A DNA stretch of 34,429 nucleotides from Sulfurovum sp. (GTDB taxonomy: Bacteria; Campylobacterota; Campylobacteria; Campylobacterales; Sulfurovaceae). Positions 1-7,994 of the stretch are shown here, piece by piece (positions within the stretch are counted from its first letter, which is position 1; each line of letters starts with the position of its first letter). The notes beneath the pieces were generated by a model that saw only the letters and a list, made by a program, of their open reading frames with translations, ran no database searches and was not told the DNA's origin. A program made the translations under genes and the position numbers. The stretch lies in assembly GCA_030949325.1 (NCBI GenBank), contig JAUZSQ010000111.1, positions 1 through 34,429 of the forward strand, given 5' to 3'.

Positions 1-155
1 GATATGAACATTGGGATTTGATGGTGTTGAAGCACTATGTCTGAGTTTATCTGTAGTATCTTATAGTATCATTGGAATATCCTCACACCCTTACAACGAT
101 TCTTAATCACAAATAAGATAAAATAAATGAAATTATAACGCAAGGTTTTATACAG
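1..155. other. Upstream region of aroB; possible tail of an upstream gene
   Basis: No complete gene is visible. In frame 3 the first bases read YEHWDLMVLKHYV and then stop at 42-44, which could be the C-terminus of a gene starting outside the window, but 13 residues are too few to identify it. A -10-like GATAAAAT lies near 117-124, and an AAGG at 142-145 sits 10 bases before the aroB ATG. Everything else here is unassigned. Confidence 0.3.
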
Positions 156-1207
156 ATGATTGTTCCTATTGCATTGGCTCAGAGCAAAGAGCTTACTTAT
201 AGTATCCATATTGATAGCTTACCTACATTGACTTTTGATACTTCTGTGGTGGTAGTGACCAATCCTACAGTTGCAGGGTATCATTTGGATACTCTCATGT
301 CCAAGCTTTCTGCGACGGCTTTGCATGTGGTGAGTGTGCCTGATGGTGAGGGGTATAAGACTTTGGAGACGGTGGAGCAGATACTCAATGAGTGTTTTGA
401 ATACAAGCTTGATAGAAAGTCACTTTTGATTGCTTTTGGTGGAGGGGTGATAGGGGATATGACGGGGTTTACGGCTTCTTTGTATCAACGAGGGATAGAC
501 TTTATACAAATACCTACAACACTGTTGAGTCAAGTTGATGCCAGTGTCGGAGGCAAGACAGGGGTGAATAACCGTTATGGCAAGAATCTGATAGGGGCAT
601 TTTATCAGCCTAAGGCTGTATATATTGACCCTACTTTCTTGGAAACGCTTCCTCCTCGTGAATTCTGCAGCAGGGATTGCTGAAGTGGTCAAGATGGCAG
701 TCATGTTTGACAAGGCATTTTTTGTGTATTTGCAAGGTGCTGATTTTACGCAGGTAGAGACAGTCAAAGAGATTATTGGTAAATCGGTGACACTCAAGGC
801 CTCGGTAGTGAGTCAAGATGAAAAAGAAGCAGGGATTAGGGCGGTATTAAATTATGGTCATACTTTTGGTCATGTGGTAGAAAATGAGACAGCCTATACC
901 ACCTATTTACATGGTGAAGCTGTGGCTATTGGTATCGTGATGGCAAATGCTTTGGCGATAGAGTTAGGACTCTTTAGTGCAGGCTGATGCCCAAGAAGTC
1001 AAAGACCTTTTAGCACGTGCTTCTTTGCCGACTTCGTATGTCATCAAAGATGTAGATGCTTTTTATGAGCATTTCTTTTTGGACAAAAAATCTGCTAGAG
1101 GGCGTATTACCTTTATCTTGCCTCAGGGGATGGGGAATTATAAAATGGTCTCTGATATTGATGCCTCTGTAGTCAAAAAAGTCTTAGCCACTTTTGGAGA
1201 GTCATAA
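156..1207 (+). pseudogene. aroB: 3-dehydroquinate synthase AroB, frameshifted twice (probably intact in the organism)
   Basis: AroB converts DAHP to 3-dehydroquinate, the second step of the shikimate pathway, in the cytoplasm with NAD+ and a divalent metal. The first frame shows the NAD-binding [11 protein letters not shown] (residues 95-105) and the [19 protein letters not shown] segment (120-138). The second frame carries GIAEVVK and the metal-binding GHTFGHVVE. The third frame supplies the C-terminus. The frames join at about 663-667 (LPPREF into AAGIAEVVK) and at 976-980 (GLFS into QADAQEVK), each explained by one extra base. Corrected length is about 350 residues, normal for the family. 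The stop shares one base with the ATG of the next gene. Because the enzyme is usually essential and conservation is good on both sides of each break, sequence error is more likely than true loss. Confidence 0.9.
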
Positions 1208-2850
1208 TGCGTCTAAAGACAATAGTACTTCTGGTAGTATTTTGGCTCAGTACCGTAGTGCTATGGGCAGAATATAATACTACTTCGGTATCTGTGGAGC
1301 GTCAAACCTTGATTGCAGGGTTGGTAGAAAAGCGAGAGCGTATAGAAAAAGAGTTAACCGAAAATAATATTTGGTCAAAGGTATATAGTAACTATCATAT
1401 CTATAAAGAGTTAGAAAAGCAAAAAGTCTTGCTTTTGGTTCGTATTAAAAATATAGAAGAAAAGTTAAGACTTTCCAAAGAAGAAGAAGAAGATTTAAAA
1501 CATAAGCATGTAGACTTGGATACGATTTCAGGGAAACTACTCTTACTCAAAGAGTATGAAGAAGACCCTTTTAAGAAATTTTTGACCCCTCCTCATATTG
1601 ATATTATTCCCAAAGTACAAAATCCTTTTGCCGTCATTTCTGCACTTTCTTATAAAGAAAACCTTGAATCAGACCAAGAAGAATATATGGCAAGGTATAT
1701 CTCTTTACAGCAGATTATGGAAAAGTTTCAAGAGTTACAAATTGTGGTACAAAAACTCATCATTTTTTATCCTAGTAGTCACGTCTATCAAGCAGAATTA
1801 GAAGATACGAAGAGTCAAATAGAAACCTTTACCCCTGTGATTGATATATTTAAGACGACCAAAAATGTCTATAGTAAGAAGATTGATGAGATTCAACATA
1901 ATTTGAGATTAGAAGTGCAACGTGAGATAGAGCGTAGTATCGTGATAGGAGGGATTATTGTCTTTTTTGTCTTTCTCTTGTTTTTGAGCAAATATTTAGT
2001 CAAGCGTTATATGTCTGATAATGACCGTTTTTATACGATTAACAAGGCACTAACACTGAGTTTTTTTACGATATTAATTTTTACGCTACTTCTGGCTTAT
2101 ATCGAAAATGTCTCCTATTTGGTGACTATTTTGGGCTTTGCCTCAGCAGGGATTGCTATTGCGATGAAAGATTGGTTTATGTCTTTGATGGGATGGATGA
2201 CCATTGTACTTGGTGGGTCTATTCATGTAGGAGATAGGCTCAAATTTGTACGAGATGGTGTAGAATATGTCGGTGATATTGTTGATATTTCTATGCTTCG
2301 TATGACGATGCACGAAGATGTGACGTTGACGAGTTATATGATTAACCGACGTTCAGGACGTATTGTCTTTATTCCCAATAACTTTATCTTTACTGATATG
2401 ATAGCCAACTATTCTCACGCAGGACTCAAAACGGTGTGGGATGGTATAGACTTTATGATTACCTTTGATTCAGATATCCAAAAGGCGTCTTCTATTGGCA
2501 AAGAAGTGGCACGGAAATATTCTAAGGGTTATACCGATATGACGAGAAAACAGCTCAATAAACTCAGAAGTCAATATGGTATTCGTAATACCAATGTCGA
2601 GCCTCGTGTATGGACATTGATAGAGCCGTATGGGATGAAAATATCGGTATGGTATCTGACCAATTCTTTTGCTACCTTGACCTTACGAAGTACGATTTCT
2701 GCTGAAATTATTCGCCGTATCAATGAAGAAGAGAGTATTAAACTAGCCTTTCCTTCACAGTCTATTTATATTGACCAATCTGTCCCAAAACCTATGCCCC
2801 AAGAACCCAAAATGCCTATAAATGAGGAAAAACCCTATGCAAATACCTGA
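1207..2850 (+). CDS. MscS-family mechanosensitive ion channel with long N-terminal periplasmic coiled-coil region
   Basis: Likely a membrane channel that opens on membrane tension and releases solutes during osmotic downshock. A signal peptide is visible at residues 1-21 (ends VVLWA). It is followed by about 220 residues rich in Glu, Lys and Leu, predicted to form coiled coils in the periplasm. Transmembrane segments lie near 244-264 and 281-299, and the pore-lining MscS helix near 303-338 contains GFASAGIAIAMKDW. The cytoplasmic beta domain follows (GGSIHVGDRLKF at 336-347; IPNNFIFTDMIANYS). At 547 residues it is longer than E. coli MscS and resembles the larger MscS-like proteins. The start ATG shares one base with the aroB stop (TAATG), so translation is probably coupled. 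The neighbourhood aroB-MscS-mtaB is, from memory, conserved in Helicobacter. Confidence 0.88.
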   Translation: MRLKTIVLLVVFWLSTVVLWAEYNTTSVSVERQTLIAGLVEKRERIEKELTENNIWSKVYSNYHIYKELEKQKVLLLVRIKNIEEKLRLSKEEEEDLKHKHVDLDTISGKLLLLKEYEEDPFKKFLTPPHIDIIPKVQNPFAVISALSYKENLESDQEEYMARYISLQQIMEKFQELQIVVQKLIIFYPSSHVYQAELEDTKSQIETFTPVIDIFKTTKNVYSKKIDEIQHNLRLEVQREIERSIVIGGIIVFFVFLLFLSKYLVKRYMSDNDRFYTINKALTLSFFTILIFTLLLAYIENVSYLVTILGFASAGIAIAMKDWFMSLMGWMTIVLGGSIHVGDRLKFVRDGVEYVGDIVDISMLRMTMHEDVTLTSYMINRRSGRIVFIPNNFIFTDMIANYSHAGLKTVWDGIDFMITFDSDIQKASSIGKEVARKYSKGYTDMTRKQLNKLRSQYGIRNTNVEPRVWTLIEPYGMKISVWYLTNSFATLTLRSTISAEIIRRINEEESIKLAFPSQSIYIDQSVPKPMPQEPKMPINEEKPYANT

Positions 2851-4093
2851 AAAAGTCTATTTTAAAACCTTTGGTTGTCGTACCAATCAATTTGATACCC
2901 AAGTGATGATGTCTAAGCTCAATGATTATGAACTGACACAAAATGAATTAGAATCTGATTTTATTGTAGTCAATTCTTGTACGGTAACCAATGGAGCAGA
3001 TTCTTCTGTGCGTCATTATATTGCTTCTATGAAACGCAAAAACCCTGATGCCAAAGTGATATTGGCAGGCTGTGGTTCACATTCTAAAGGAGAGAGTCTC
3101 TTTGCCGATAAAAAGGTCTTTGGTGTCATTGGACATTCTGAAAAAGAAGATATTAATAGTATTTTAAAAAATGAGAAGCCTTTTTATCAAATAGGGGATT
3201 TGGAGCATATAGATTCGACGATTGTAGAAGAATTTATAGGCAAGAGTAGGGCATTTATCAAGATACAAGAGGGTTGTAATTTTGCCTGTTCTTATTGTAT
3301 TATCCCTCAGGTTAGAGGTAAGGCACGTTCACATTCGCAAGAGACTATCTTAGCACAGATTGATACACTAGCCTCCAATGGTTTTGGTGAATTTATTTTA
3401 ACAGGTACGAATGTAGGTTCGTATGGACAAGACCACAATACTTCAATGGCAAAACTGCTCAAAAAGATGAGTCAAATCCGTGGGGTACGACGCATACGCA
3501 TTGGAAGCCTAGAGCCTATTCAGATAGATGATGAATTTTTGGAACTCTTAGACGAACCGTGGATGGCGAAGCAATTGCATATCGCATTACAGCATACGTC
3601 TGATAAGATGCTTCAAGTGATGAATAGACGTAATACGCATGCAACAGATATAGTGCTTTTTGATAAAATTGCTTCTAAGGGTTATGCTTTGGGAACAGAT
3701 TTTATCGTAGGACATCCAGGAGAAGATGAGCAGGTATGGCAAGAGGCTATTGCACGAGTCAAAGATTTACCTCTGACGCATGTTCATGCTTTTTCGTATT
3801 CTAAGCGTGACAACACTGTATCCGCAACGCTCAAACCAGAAATACGAGGTAATATCGCCAAAGAGCGTCATAAAGAACTCACAGGAATCATCAAAGCCAA
3901 GAATTTGGACTTTAGACAGAAGCATAGCAGTGGATTAGAAGTACTTTTGGAGAGTGGCAAAGAAGGTGTGTATCAAGGGTTTGACCAATACTTTAATAAA
4001 GTGACGGTTAAAAGTGAAGAAGACTTAAGTTCAAATTGGGTATTTTTAAATGATGTGGAGGTCGCAGATGCAGGAAATAAAGCAACAGTTTAA
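2837..4093 (+). CDS. mtaB: tRNA (N6-threonylcarbamoyladenosine(37)-C2)-methylthiotransferase MtaB
   Basis: Radical-SAM enzyme that methylthiolates t6A37 to ms2t6A in ANN-decoding tRNAs. The UPF0004 domain has its three cluster cysteines in TFGCRTNQFD, NSCTVTNGAD and LAGCGSHS. The radical SAM motif CNFACSYC (CxxxCxxC) follows, then a TRAM-like C-terminus. Product is 418 residues. I chose the ATG at 2837 rather than the one at 2822, because GAGG at 2824-2827 lies nine bases upstream of it. The longer form would add only five residues (MRKNP). The gene overlaps the end of the MscS gene by 14 bases and overlaps the next gene, so it belongs to the aroB operon. MtaB is preferred over MiaB or RimO because of the GCRTNQ motif. 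Confidence 0.92.
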   Translation: MQIPEKVYFKTFGCRTNQFDTQVMMSKLNDYELTQNELESDFIVVNSCTVTNGADSSVRHYIASMKRKNPDAKVILAGCGSHSKGESLFADKKVFGVIGHSEKEDINSILKNEKPFYQIGDLEHIDSTIVEEFIGKSRAFIKIQEGCNFACSYCIIPQVRGKARSHSQETILAQIDTLASNGFGEFILTGTNVGSYGQDHNTSMAKLLKKMSQIRGVRRIRIGSLEPIQIDDEFLELLDEPWMAKQLHIALQHTSDKMLQVMNRRNTHATDIVLFDKIASKGYALGTDFIVGHPGEDEQVWQEAIARVKDLPLTHVHAFSYSKRDNTVSATLKPEIRGNIAKERHKELTGIIKAKNLDFRQKHSSGLEVLLESGKEGVYQGFDQYFNKVTVKSEEDLSSNWVFLNDVEVADAGNKATV

Positions 4094-5753
4094 AGTAGAG
4101 ATAGCAAATAAGAAAAAGCAAAGAACCATAGCCGTACTGCTTCTTCTCGTAGTCATATTATTGACTTTCAATATGCTAAGAGACAGTGATACGCTTATTA
4201 CACACAATCAAGCCAATGCTTTGTATGCAAAAAATACGATTACGCAAGTGATTGTAGATGGCGATTTTATCCGTTTACTTACCGAAGAAGAAGGCTATAA
4301 GATTTATAAAGGGGCTATCAATAAAACAGCTTTTTATCAAAAATATCCTGTGCAAGTACGTTCTGATAATACTTATTTGTATGATATTTTTGTCCTCTTA
4401 TTGTGTATTTTGGGTTTTGTTTTTATCTATCGTATGATACAAAAAAATAAAAGGGAACAGCAAGAACAGCAAGAAAAAAGAGCATCTATGCTCAAAATAG
4501 AAGAAGCATCCAAAATTCAAACAGTAGAAGCATTGACTTCTACTGTGACCTTTGCTGATGTGGCAGGGATTCATGATGTCAAAGAAGAGTTAGAAGAGAT
4601 TATTGACTTCCTAAGAGAGCCTAAGAGGTATCATGATTTAGGTATTCGTTTACCTAAAGGTGTACTCTTAGTAGGTCCTCCAGGGGTAGGAAAGACCTTG
4701 ATTTCCAAGGCAGTAGCGGGAGAAGCGAATGTGCCATTTTTCTATCAAAGTGGTGCTAGTTTTGTACATATTTATGTAGGGATGGGTGCAAAGCGTGTGT
4801 CTGAACTCTTTCAAAAAGCCAAACAAATGGCTCCTAGTATTATCTTTATTGATGAAATAGATGCTGTAGGCAAGAGCCGTGGAGGGATGAGGAATGATGA
4901 GAGAGAAGCCACACTCAATCAGCTTTTGACCGAAATGGATGGTTTTGAAGACAGTGCAGGTGTCATCGTTATAGGGGCTACAAATAAAATAGAAATGCTA
5001 GATGACGCTTTGTTACGTGCAGGTCGTTTTGATAGACGCATACATATTGACTTACCAGATTTAGCAGATAGAGTTAAGATATTGGAACTCTATCTTTTGA
5101 ACAAGCCCAATATGGTCAATATCGAAGAAGTGGCACAGATGACCATTGGGTTTAGTGCAGCTGCTTTGGATACGCTCACCAATGAAGCAGCATTATATGC
5201 AATGAAAGCCCAAGGACCGATGATAGAAACATCTGATTTTGAAGCAGTCAAAGATAAAGTATTGTTAGGAAAGCGAAAATTACGTCCTCTCAATCAAGAA
5301 GAACGTGAAATACAAGCTGTCTATCAAGGGGCAAAAGCCTTGGTATCGACATGGTTGGCTGTAGAATTTGATAAGATAAGTATGCTCAATACACAAGTCT
5401 TGATACAAGAACAAGAAATCGTCTCCAAGAGTAAGTTACTTTCCTATATTAAAGTGTATCTTGCAGGAAGTCTTGCTACGAAAAAACGCTATAAAGAACA
5501 GTTTACCAATGGAGCAAAAGATATTGCACAAGCCAAAGAGATATTGGGCAAGTTGGTAGTTGAGTATGCTATGGGAGATAACTTTTTAGTCACATCGAAG
5601 CAAGAAGAAATCTTTTTACGAGAGTCTGTGTCTGAGGTCAATACGCTATTAGAGACACTTGATGAAGCATTAACTGAAGTCGTGGCACATCTTTTGAAGT
5701 ATGAGAATATTACAGAAGATGAATGTAGAGATATTTTACGGAAGATATTTTAG
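4068..5753 (+). CDS. FtsH-like membrane AAA+ ATPase lacking the zinc protease site
   Basis: Residue numbers here count from the alternative ATG at 4050; subtract six for the chosen start. Two transmembrane segments (about 26-43 and 111-129) flank a short periplasmic loop, as in FtsH. The AAA+ module is complete: Walker A GPPGVGKT (209-216), Walker B IIFIDEID (264-271), and the second region of homology with LLRAGRFDRR (321-330). Where FtsH has the zinc-binding HEAGH, this protein has YQGAK (425-429, context AVYQGAKALV), so both metal His and the catalytic Glu are absent. The usual AAEE stretch is also replaced (LATKKRY). It is therefore predicted to be an unfoldase or chaperone, not a protease. 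GGAGG at 4057-4061, six bases before the ATG at 4068, decides the start. It overlaps mtaB by 26 bases. From memory H. pylori has an FtsH-like gene (HP0286) in the same place. Confidence 0.88.
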   Translation: MQEIKQQFKVEIANKKKQRTIAVLLLLVVILLTFNMLRDSDTLITHNQANALYAKNTITQVIVDGDFIRLLTEEEGYKIYKGAINKTAFYQKYPVQVRSDNTYLYDIFVLLLCILGFVFIYRMIQKNKREQQEQQEKRASMLKIEEASKIQTVEALTSTVTFADVAGIHDVKEELEEIIDFLREPKRYHDLGIRLPKGVLLVGPPGVGKTLISKAVAGEANVPFFYQSGASFVHIYVGMGAKRVSELFQKAKQMAPSIIFIDEIDAVGKSRGGMRNDEREATLNQLLTEMDGFEDSAGVIVIGATNKIEMLDDALLRAGRFDRRIHIDLPDLADRVKILELYLLNKPNMVNIEEVAQMTIGFSAAALDTLTNEAALYAMKAQGPMIETSDFEAVKDKVLLGKRKLRPLNQEEREIQAVYQGAKALVSTWLAVEFDKISMLNTQVLIQEQEIVSKSKLLSYIKVYLAGSLATKKRYKEQFTNGAKDIAQAKEILGKLVVEYAMGDNFLVTSKQEEIFLRESVSEVNTLLETLDEALTEVVAHLLKYENITEDECRDILRKIF

Positions 5754-5762
5754 GTTCTTATC

Positions 5763-6275
5763 ATGAAGTATTTTAATGGATTTTGTCTCAAAGGTGAGGA
5801 AGAACTCTTTGAGCCTTATCTTCGTCGGGATGAGTTTACGGTTTGTGGATTTTCTTATGGGGCACAAAAAGCCTTGGAATATGTGTATCATACTGATAGA
5901 AGGGTAGAGAGACTGATACTGCTGTCTCCTGCTTTTTTTCAGAGTGAAAAAGCCAGTTTTGTTCGTACGCAAGTGCGTTATTTTGACGCAGGTAAAGAGG
6001 CGTATATTCAACAATTTTTAGCCAATGTAGCCTATCCTCGGGTGACGTCTTTGTCTGCTTATCTCACTGTAGGAGATAAGTCTGAATTAGAGTCATTACT
6101 AGGTTATATTTGGGAGGACAAAAAGCTAGAGGCTATTGTGGCTAGAGGTACGGTTATCGAAGTATTTATAGGGAAAAAAGATAAAATACTCAAAATAGAA
6201 GATACCTTAAGATTTTTTAATAGAGTGTGTACGACATATTGTATCAAAGAATCAGGACATTTATTGGAGGGTTAA
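5763..6275 (+). CDS. bioV: Pimeloyl-ACP methyl ester esterase BioV
   Basis: BioV frees pimeloyl-ACP from its methyl ester, closing the early fatty-acid-like stage of biotin synthesis and replacing BioH in Helicobacter and relatives. The product is a small alpha/beta hydrolase of 170 residues. The nucleophile elbow is GFSYG at 29-33 (Ser31), a candidate acid is Asp140 in IGKKDKIL, and the catalytic His is probably His166 in KESGHLLEG near the C-terminus. The N-terminus MKYFNGFCLKGEEELF is typical of BioV as I remember the family. Spacing to the FtsH-like gene is 9 bases and to the next gene 1 base, so it sits in the same operon. The ribosome binding site is weak. Identification is by family resemblance; a generic small esterase is the alternative. 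Confidence 0.75.
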   Translation: MKYFNGFCLKGEEELFEPYLRRDEFTVCGFSYGAQKALEYVYHTDRRVERLILLSPAFFQSEKASFVRTQVRYFDAGKEAYIQQFLANVAYPRVTSLSAYLTVGDKSELESLLGYIWEDKKLEAIVARGTVIEVFIGKKDKILKIEDTLRFFNRVCTTYCIKESGHLLEG

Positions 6276-6276
6276 G

Positions 6277-7065
6277 ATGACAAATATTATTATTACGGGT
6301 TGTTCTACAGGCATAGGACTCGCTACTGCTGTATATCTCAAAGAACGAGGTATCAAGGTGTATCCTACAGCCCGAAAAGCCGAAGATGTAGCCGTACTCA
6401 TTGCTATGGGTTTTGAGAATGCTATGACCTTAGATGTGAGAAATGCACAGCATATTAGAGAGGTTATCGTCTCTGTAATGGTACAAGATGGACATATTGA
6501 TGTATGGTTCAACAATGCAGGATTTGGACAAGCTGGAGCTTTAGAAGACCTCTCTACAGAGGCACTCAAAGCACAGTTTGATACCAATGTCTTTGGGTTA
6601 TATGAATGTACACTTCAAGTGATACCTCTTATGCGTGAACAAGGGTATGGAAAGATTATTCAACATTCTTCTGTATTGGGATTGATTTCTCTCTTTGGTA
6701 GAGGGGCATATAATGCCAGTAAATATGCTGTAGAAGGGTTGAGTGATACGTTTAGACTAGAACTTCAAGGAAGTAATGTCTTTATGTCTTTACTCAATAC
6801 AGGTCCTATTGAGAGTAATTTTAGTAAAAATGCTATCATGAAGTTACAAGAACATGTAAATATCGATACGTCTATTTTTCAAGAAAAATATCTCAAAAGT
6901 ATAGCAGGAACTAGCAGTAAAGTACCCTTCAAAGAAGAAGCCACTGCTGTAGCAAAGGTTGTGCATACGATTATGATGAGCAAAAAGCCTAAGCCACGCT
7001 ATTACATTACGAAGGCTACCTATATTTTAGGCTACCTAAAGAGAATGTTAGTACAAGACTATTAG
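6277..7065 (+). CDS. Short-chain dehydrogenase/reductase (classical SDR)
   Basis: NAD(P)-dependent oxidoreductase with a Rossmann fold; substrate unknown. Visible motifs are the cofactor glycine motif TGCSTGIG (7-14), NNAG (79-82), a catalytic Ser in QHSSVLG (131-132), and the YNASK pair with Tyr145 and Lys149. It has 262 residues, the normal size for a classical SDR. A strong GGAGG lies just upstream, overlapping the end of bioV, and only one base separates the bioV stop from this ATG. The two are therefore co-transcribed. A link to fatty-acid or biotin metabolism is possible from context but cannot be shown from sequence. The C-terminal region is basic (KPKPRYYITKATYILGYLKRM), common in SDRs of the YqjQ or retinol-dehydrogenase-like type. 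Confidence 0.85.
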   Translation: MTNIIITGCSTGIGLATAVYLKERGIKVYPTARKAEDVAVLIAMGFENAMTLDVRNAQHIREVIVSVMVQDGHIDVWFNNAGFGQAGALEDLSTEALKAQFDTNVFGLYECTLQVIPLMREQGYGKIIQHSSVLGLISLFGRGAYNASKYAVEGLSDTFRLELQGSNVFMSLLNTGPIESNFSKNAIMKLQEHVNIDTSIFQEKYLKSIAGTSSKVPFKEEATAVAKVVHTIMMSKKPKPRYYITKATYILGYLKRMLVQDY

Positions 7066-7093
7066 ATAAAATACTTTTAAAGGTAGGATAAAG

Positions 7094-7627
7094 ATGGATA
7101 CAATTAAAATTGGTGTAGTCACCACGAGTGATAGGGCTTCGCAGGGGATTTATGAAGATATCTCAGGTGTGGCAATTATGGATACAATGAAAGCGTATTT
7201 ACGTAATGAATGTGAATATGTTTACCGATGTATTCCCGATGAGCAAAGTCTCATAGAGACTACACTCATACAGTTAGCACGAGATATCAAATGTGATATT
7301 ATCATTACCACAGGAGGCACGGGTCCTGCGATAAGAGATGTCACTACAGAGGCTACGCACAATGTATGTCAAAAGATTTTACCTGGTTTTGGTGAGCAAA
7401 TGAGGGCTGTGAGTTTACAATATGTGCCTACAGCTATTTTGTCACGTCAAACAGCAGGGATTTGTGATGGGGCATTGATACTCAATCTCCCTGGCAAACC
7501 TAAGTCTATTAGAGAGTGTTTGGATGCTGTATTTCCTGCTATCCCTTATTGTATTGACCTCATTGGTGGGGCATATATGGAAGCTGATGAATCTGTCATC
7601 AAAATATTTAGACCCAAAGCCAAGTAG
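7094..7627 (+). CDS. mog: Molybdopterin adenylyltransferase (MogA-like)
   Basis: MogA adenylates molybdopterin before molybdate insertion, in the last stage of molybdenum cofactor synthesis. The sequence begins IGVVTTSDRASQGIYEDISG, the typical MogA opening. It carries the substrate-binding TTGGTGPAIRDVT (72-84) and a C-terminal NLPGKPKSIRECL. Length is 177 residues, as expected for a single-domain MogA, not a MoeA fusion. A -10-like GATAAAAT and an AGGTAGGA ribosome binding site lie in the 28-base gap after the SDR gene, so it may have its own promoter. MoaB is the main alternative and shares the same fold and motifs; the DRASQG opening favours MogA. Confidence 0.85.
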   Translation: MDTIKIGVVTTSDRASQGIYEDISGVAIMDTMKAYLRNECEYVYRCIPDEQSLIETTLIQLARDIKCDIIITTGGTGPAIRDVTTEATHNVCQKILPGFGEQMRAVSLQYVPTAILSRQTAGICDGALILNLPGKPKSIRECLDAVFPAIPYCIDLIGGAYMEADESVIKIFRPKAK

Positions 7628-7634
7628 TCTGAGT

Positions 7635-7844
7635 ATGAATATACCTTTTATAGAAAGCAAACTCAATGAGATTATTGCAGAATTAGAAAAAGAAGTGATG
7701 TCAGTATTGATGGATGAGAGTTTGGATAAAAAGCATACCAATCTACATATGAAGCCTCTAAGCACAACCAAAAAGATACTCACTAATGCTTTGGAGAGTA
7801 TCAAAATGGTCGATACCCTAGCTAAAGAAGAATTAAAAAAATGA
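7635..7844 (+). CDS. Small hypothetical protein, 69 residues, helical and charged
   Basis: I do not recognise this family. An open frame begins MNIPFIESKLNEIIAELEKEV and ends LAKEELKK. It is rich in Glu, Lys and Leu, with a predicted amphipathic helical character and no signal peptide. The reading frame is open further upstream inside the mog gene, but the ATG at 7635, seven bases after the mog stop, is the plausible start. The stop TGA overlaps the ATG of the next small gene (ATGA at 7841-7844), which suggests translational coupling and supports both ORFs being real. The ribosome binding site is poor (CTGAG). Function unknown. Confidence 0.6.
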   Translation: MNIPFIESKLNEIIAELEKEVMSVLMDESLDKKHTNLHMKPLSTTKKILTNALESIKMVDTLAKEELKK

Positions 7845-7990
7845 GTAATCTCGTTATATTAGCACTTTTTACTCTAAGTGTGATACTCTTTTTTTGGGGT
7901 ATTTATAAGGCACTCAAGACACAAAAGACGCTCTATACTCTAGCACTTTTGCCTTTTGTTCTTTTGATATTGGCGATGTTTTTACTCTAA
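7841..7990 (+). CDS. Small membrane protein, 49 residues, two predicted TM helices
   Basis: The reading frame opens MSNLVILALFTLSVILFF, then WGIYKALKTQKT, and ends in a second hydrophobic stretch LYTLALLPFVLLILAMFLL. This is a helical hairpin with a short basic loop, so an inner-membrane protein with two helices is likely. No family is recognised. It is supported by the 4-base ATGA overlap with the preceding ORF and by its clear membrane-protein composition. The stop at 7988-7990 lies 5 bases before the stop of the convergent NYN gene. Confidence 0.6.
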   Translation: MSNLVILALFTLSVILFFWGIYKALKTQKTLYTLALLPFVLLILAMFLL

Positions 7991-7994
7991 GAGA

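Noticed and set aside
650-690. Programmed frameshifting in aroB
   Set aside because: No slippery heptamer or downstream stem is evident at either break, and programmed shifts are not known for AroB.
420-797. Open frames on the opposite strand of aroB and similar antisense frames throughout (for example 8104-8553, 23144-23908, 11301-11711)
   Set aside because: They lie wholly inside well-recognised genes, lack ribosome sites, and have protein composition typical of reversed coding strands.
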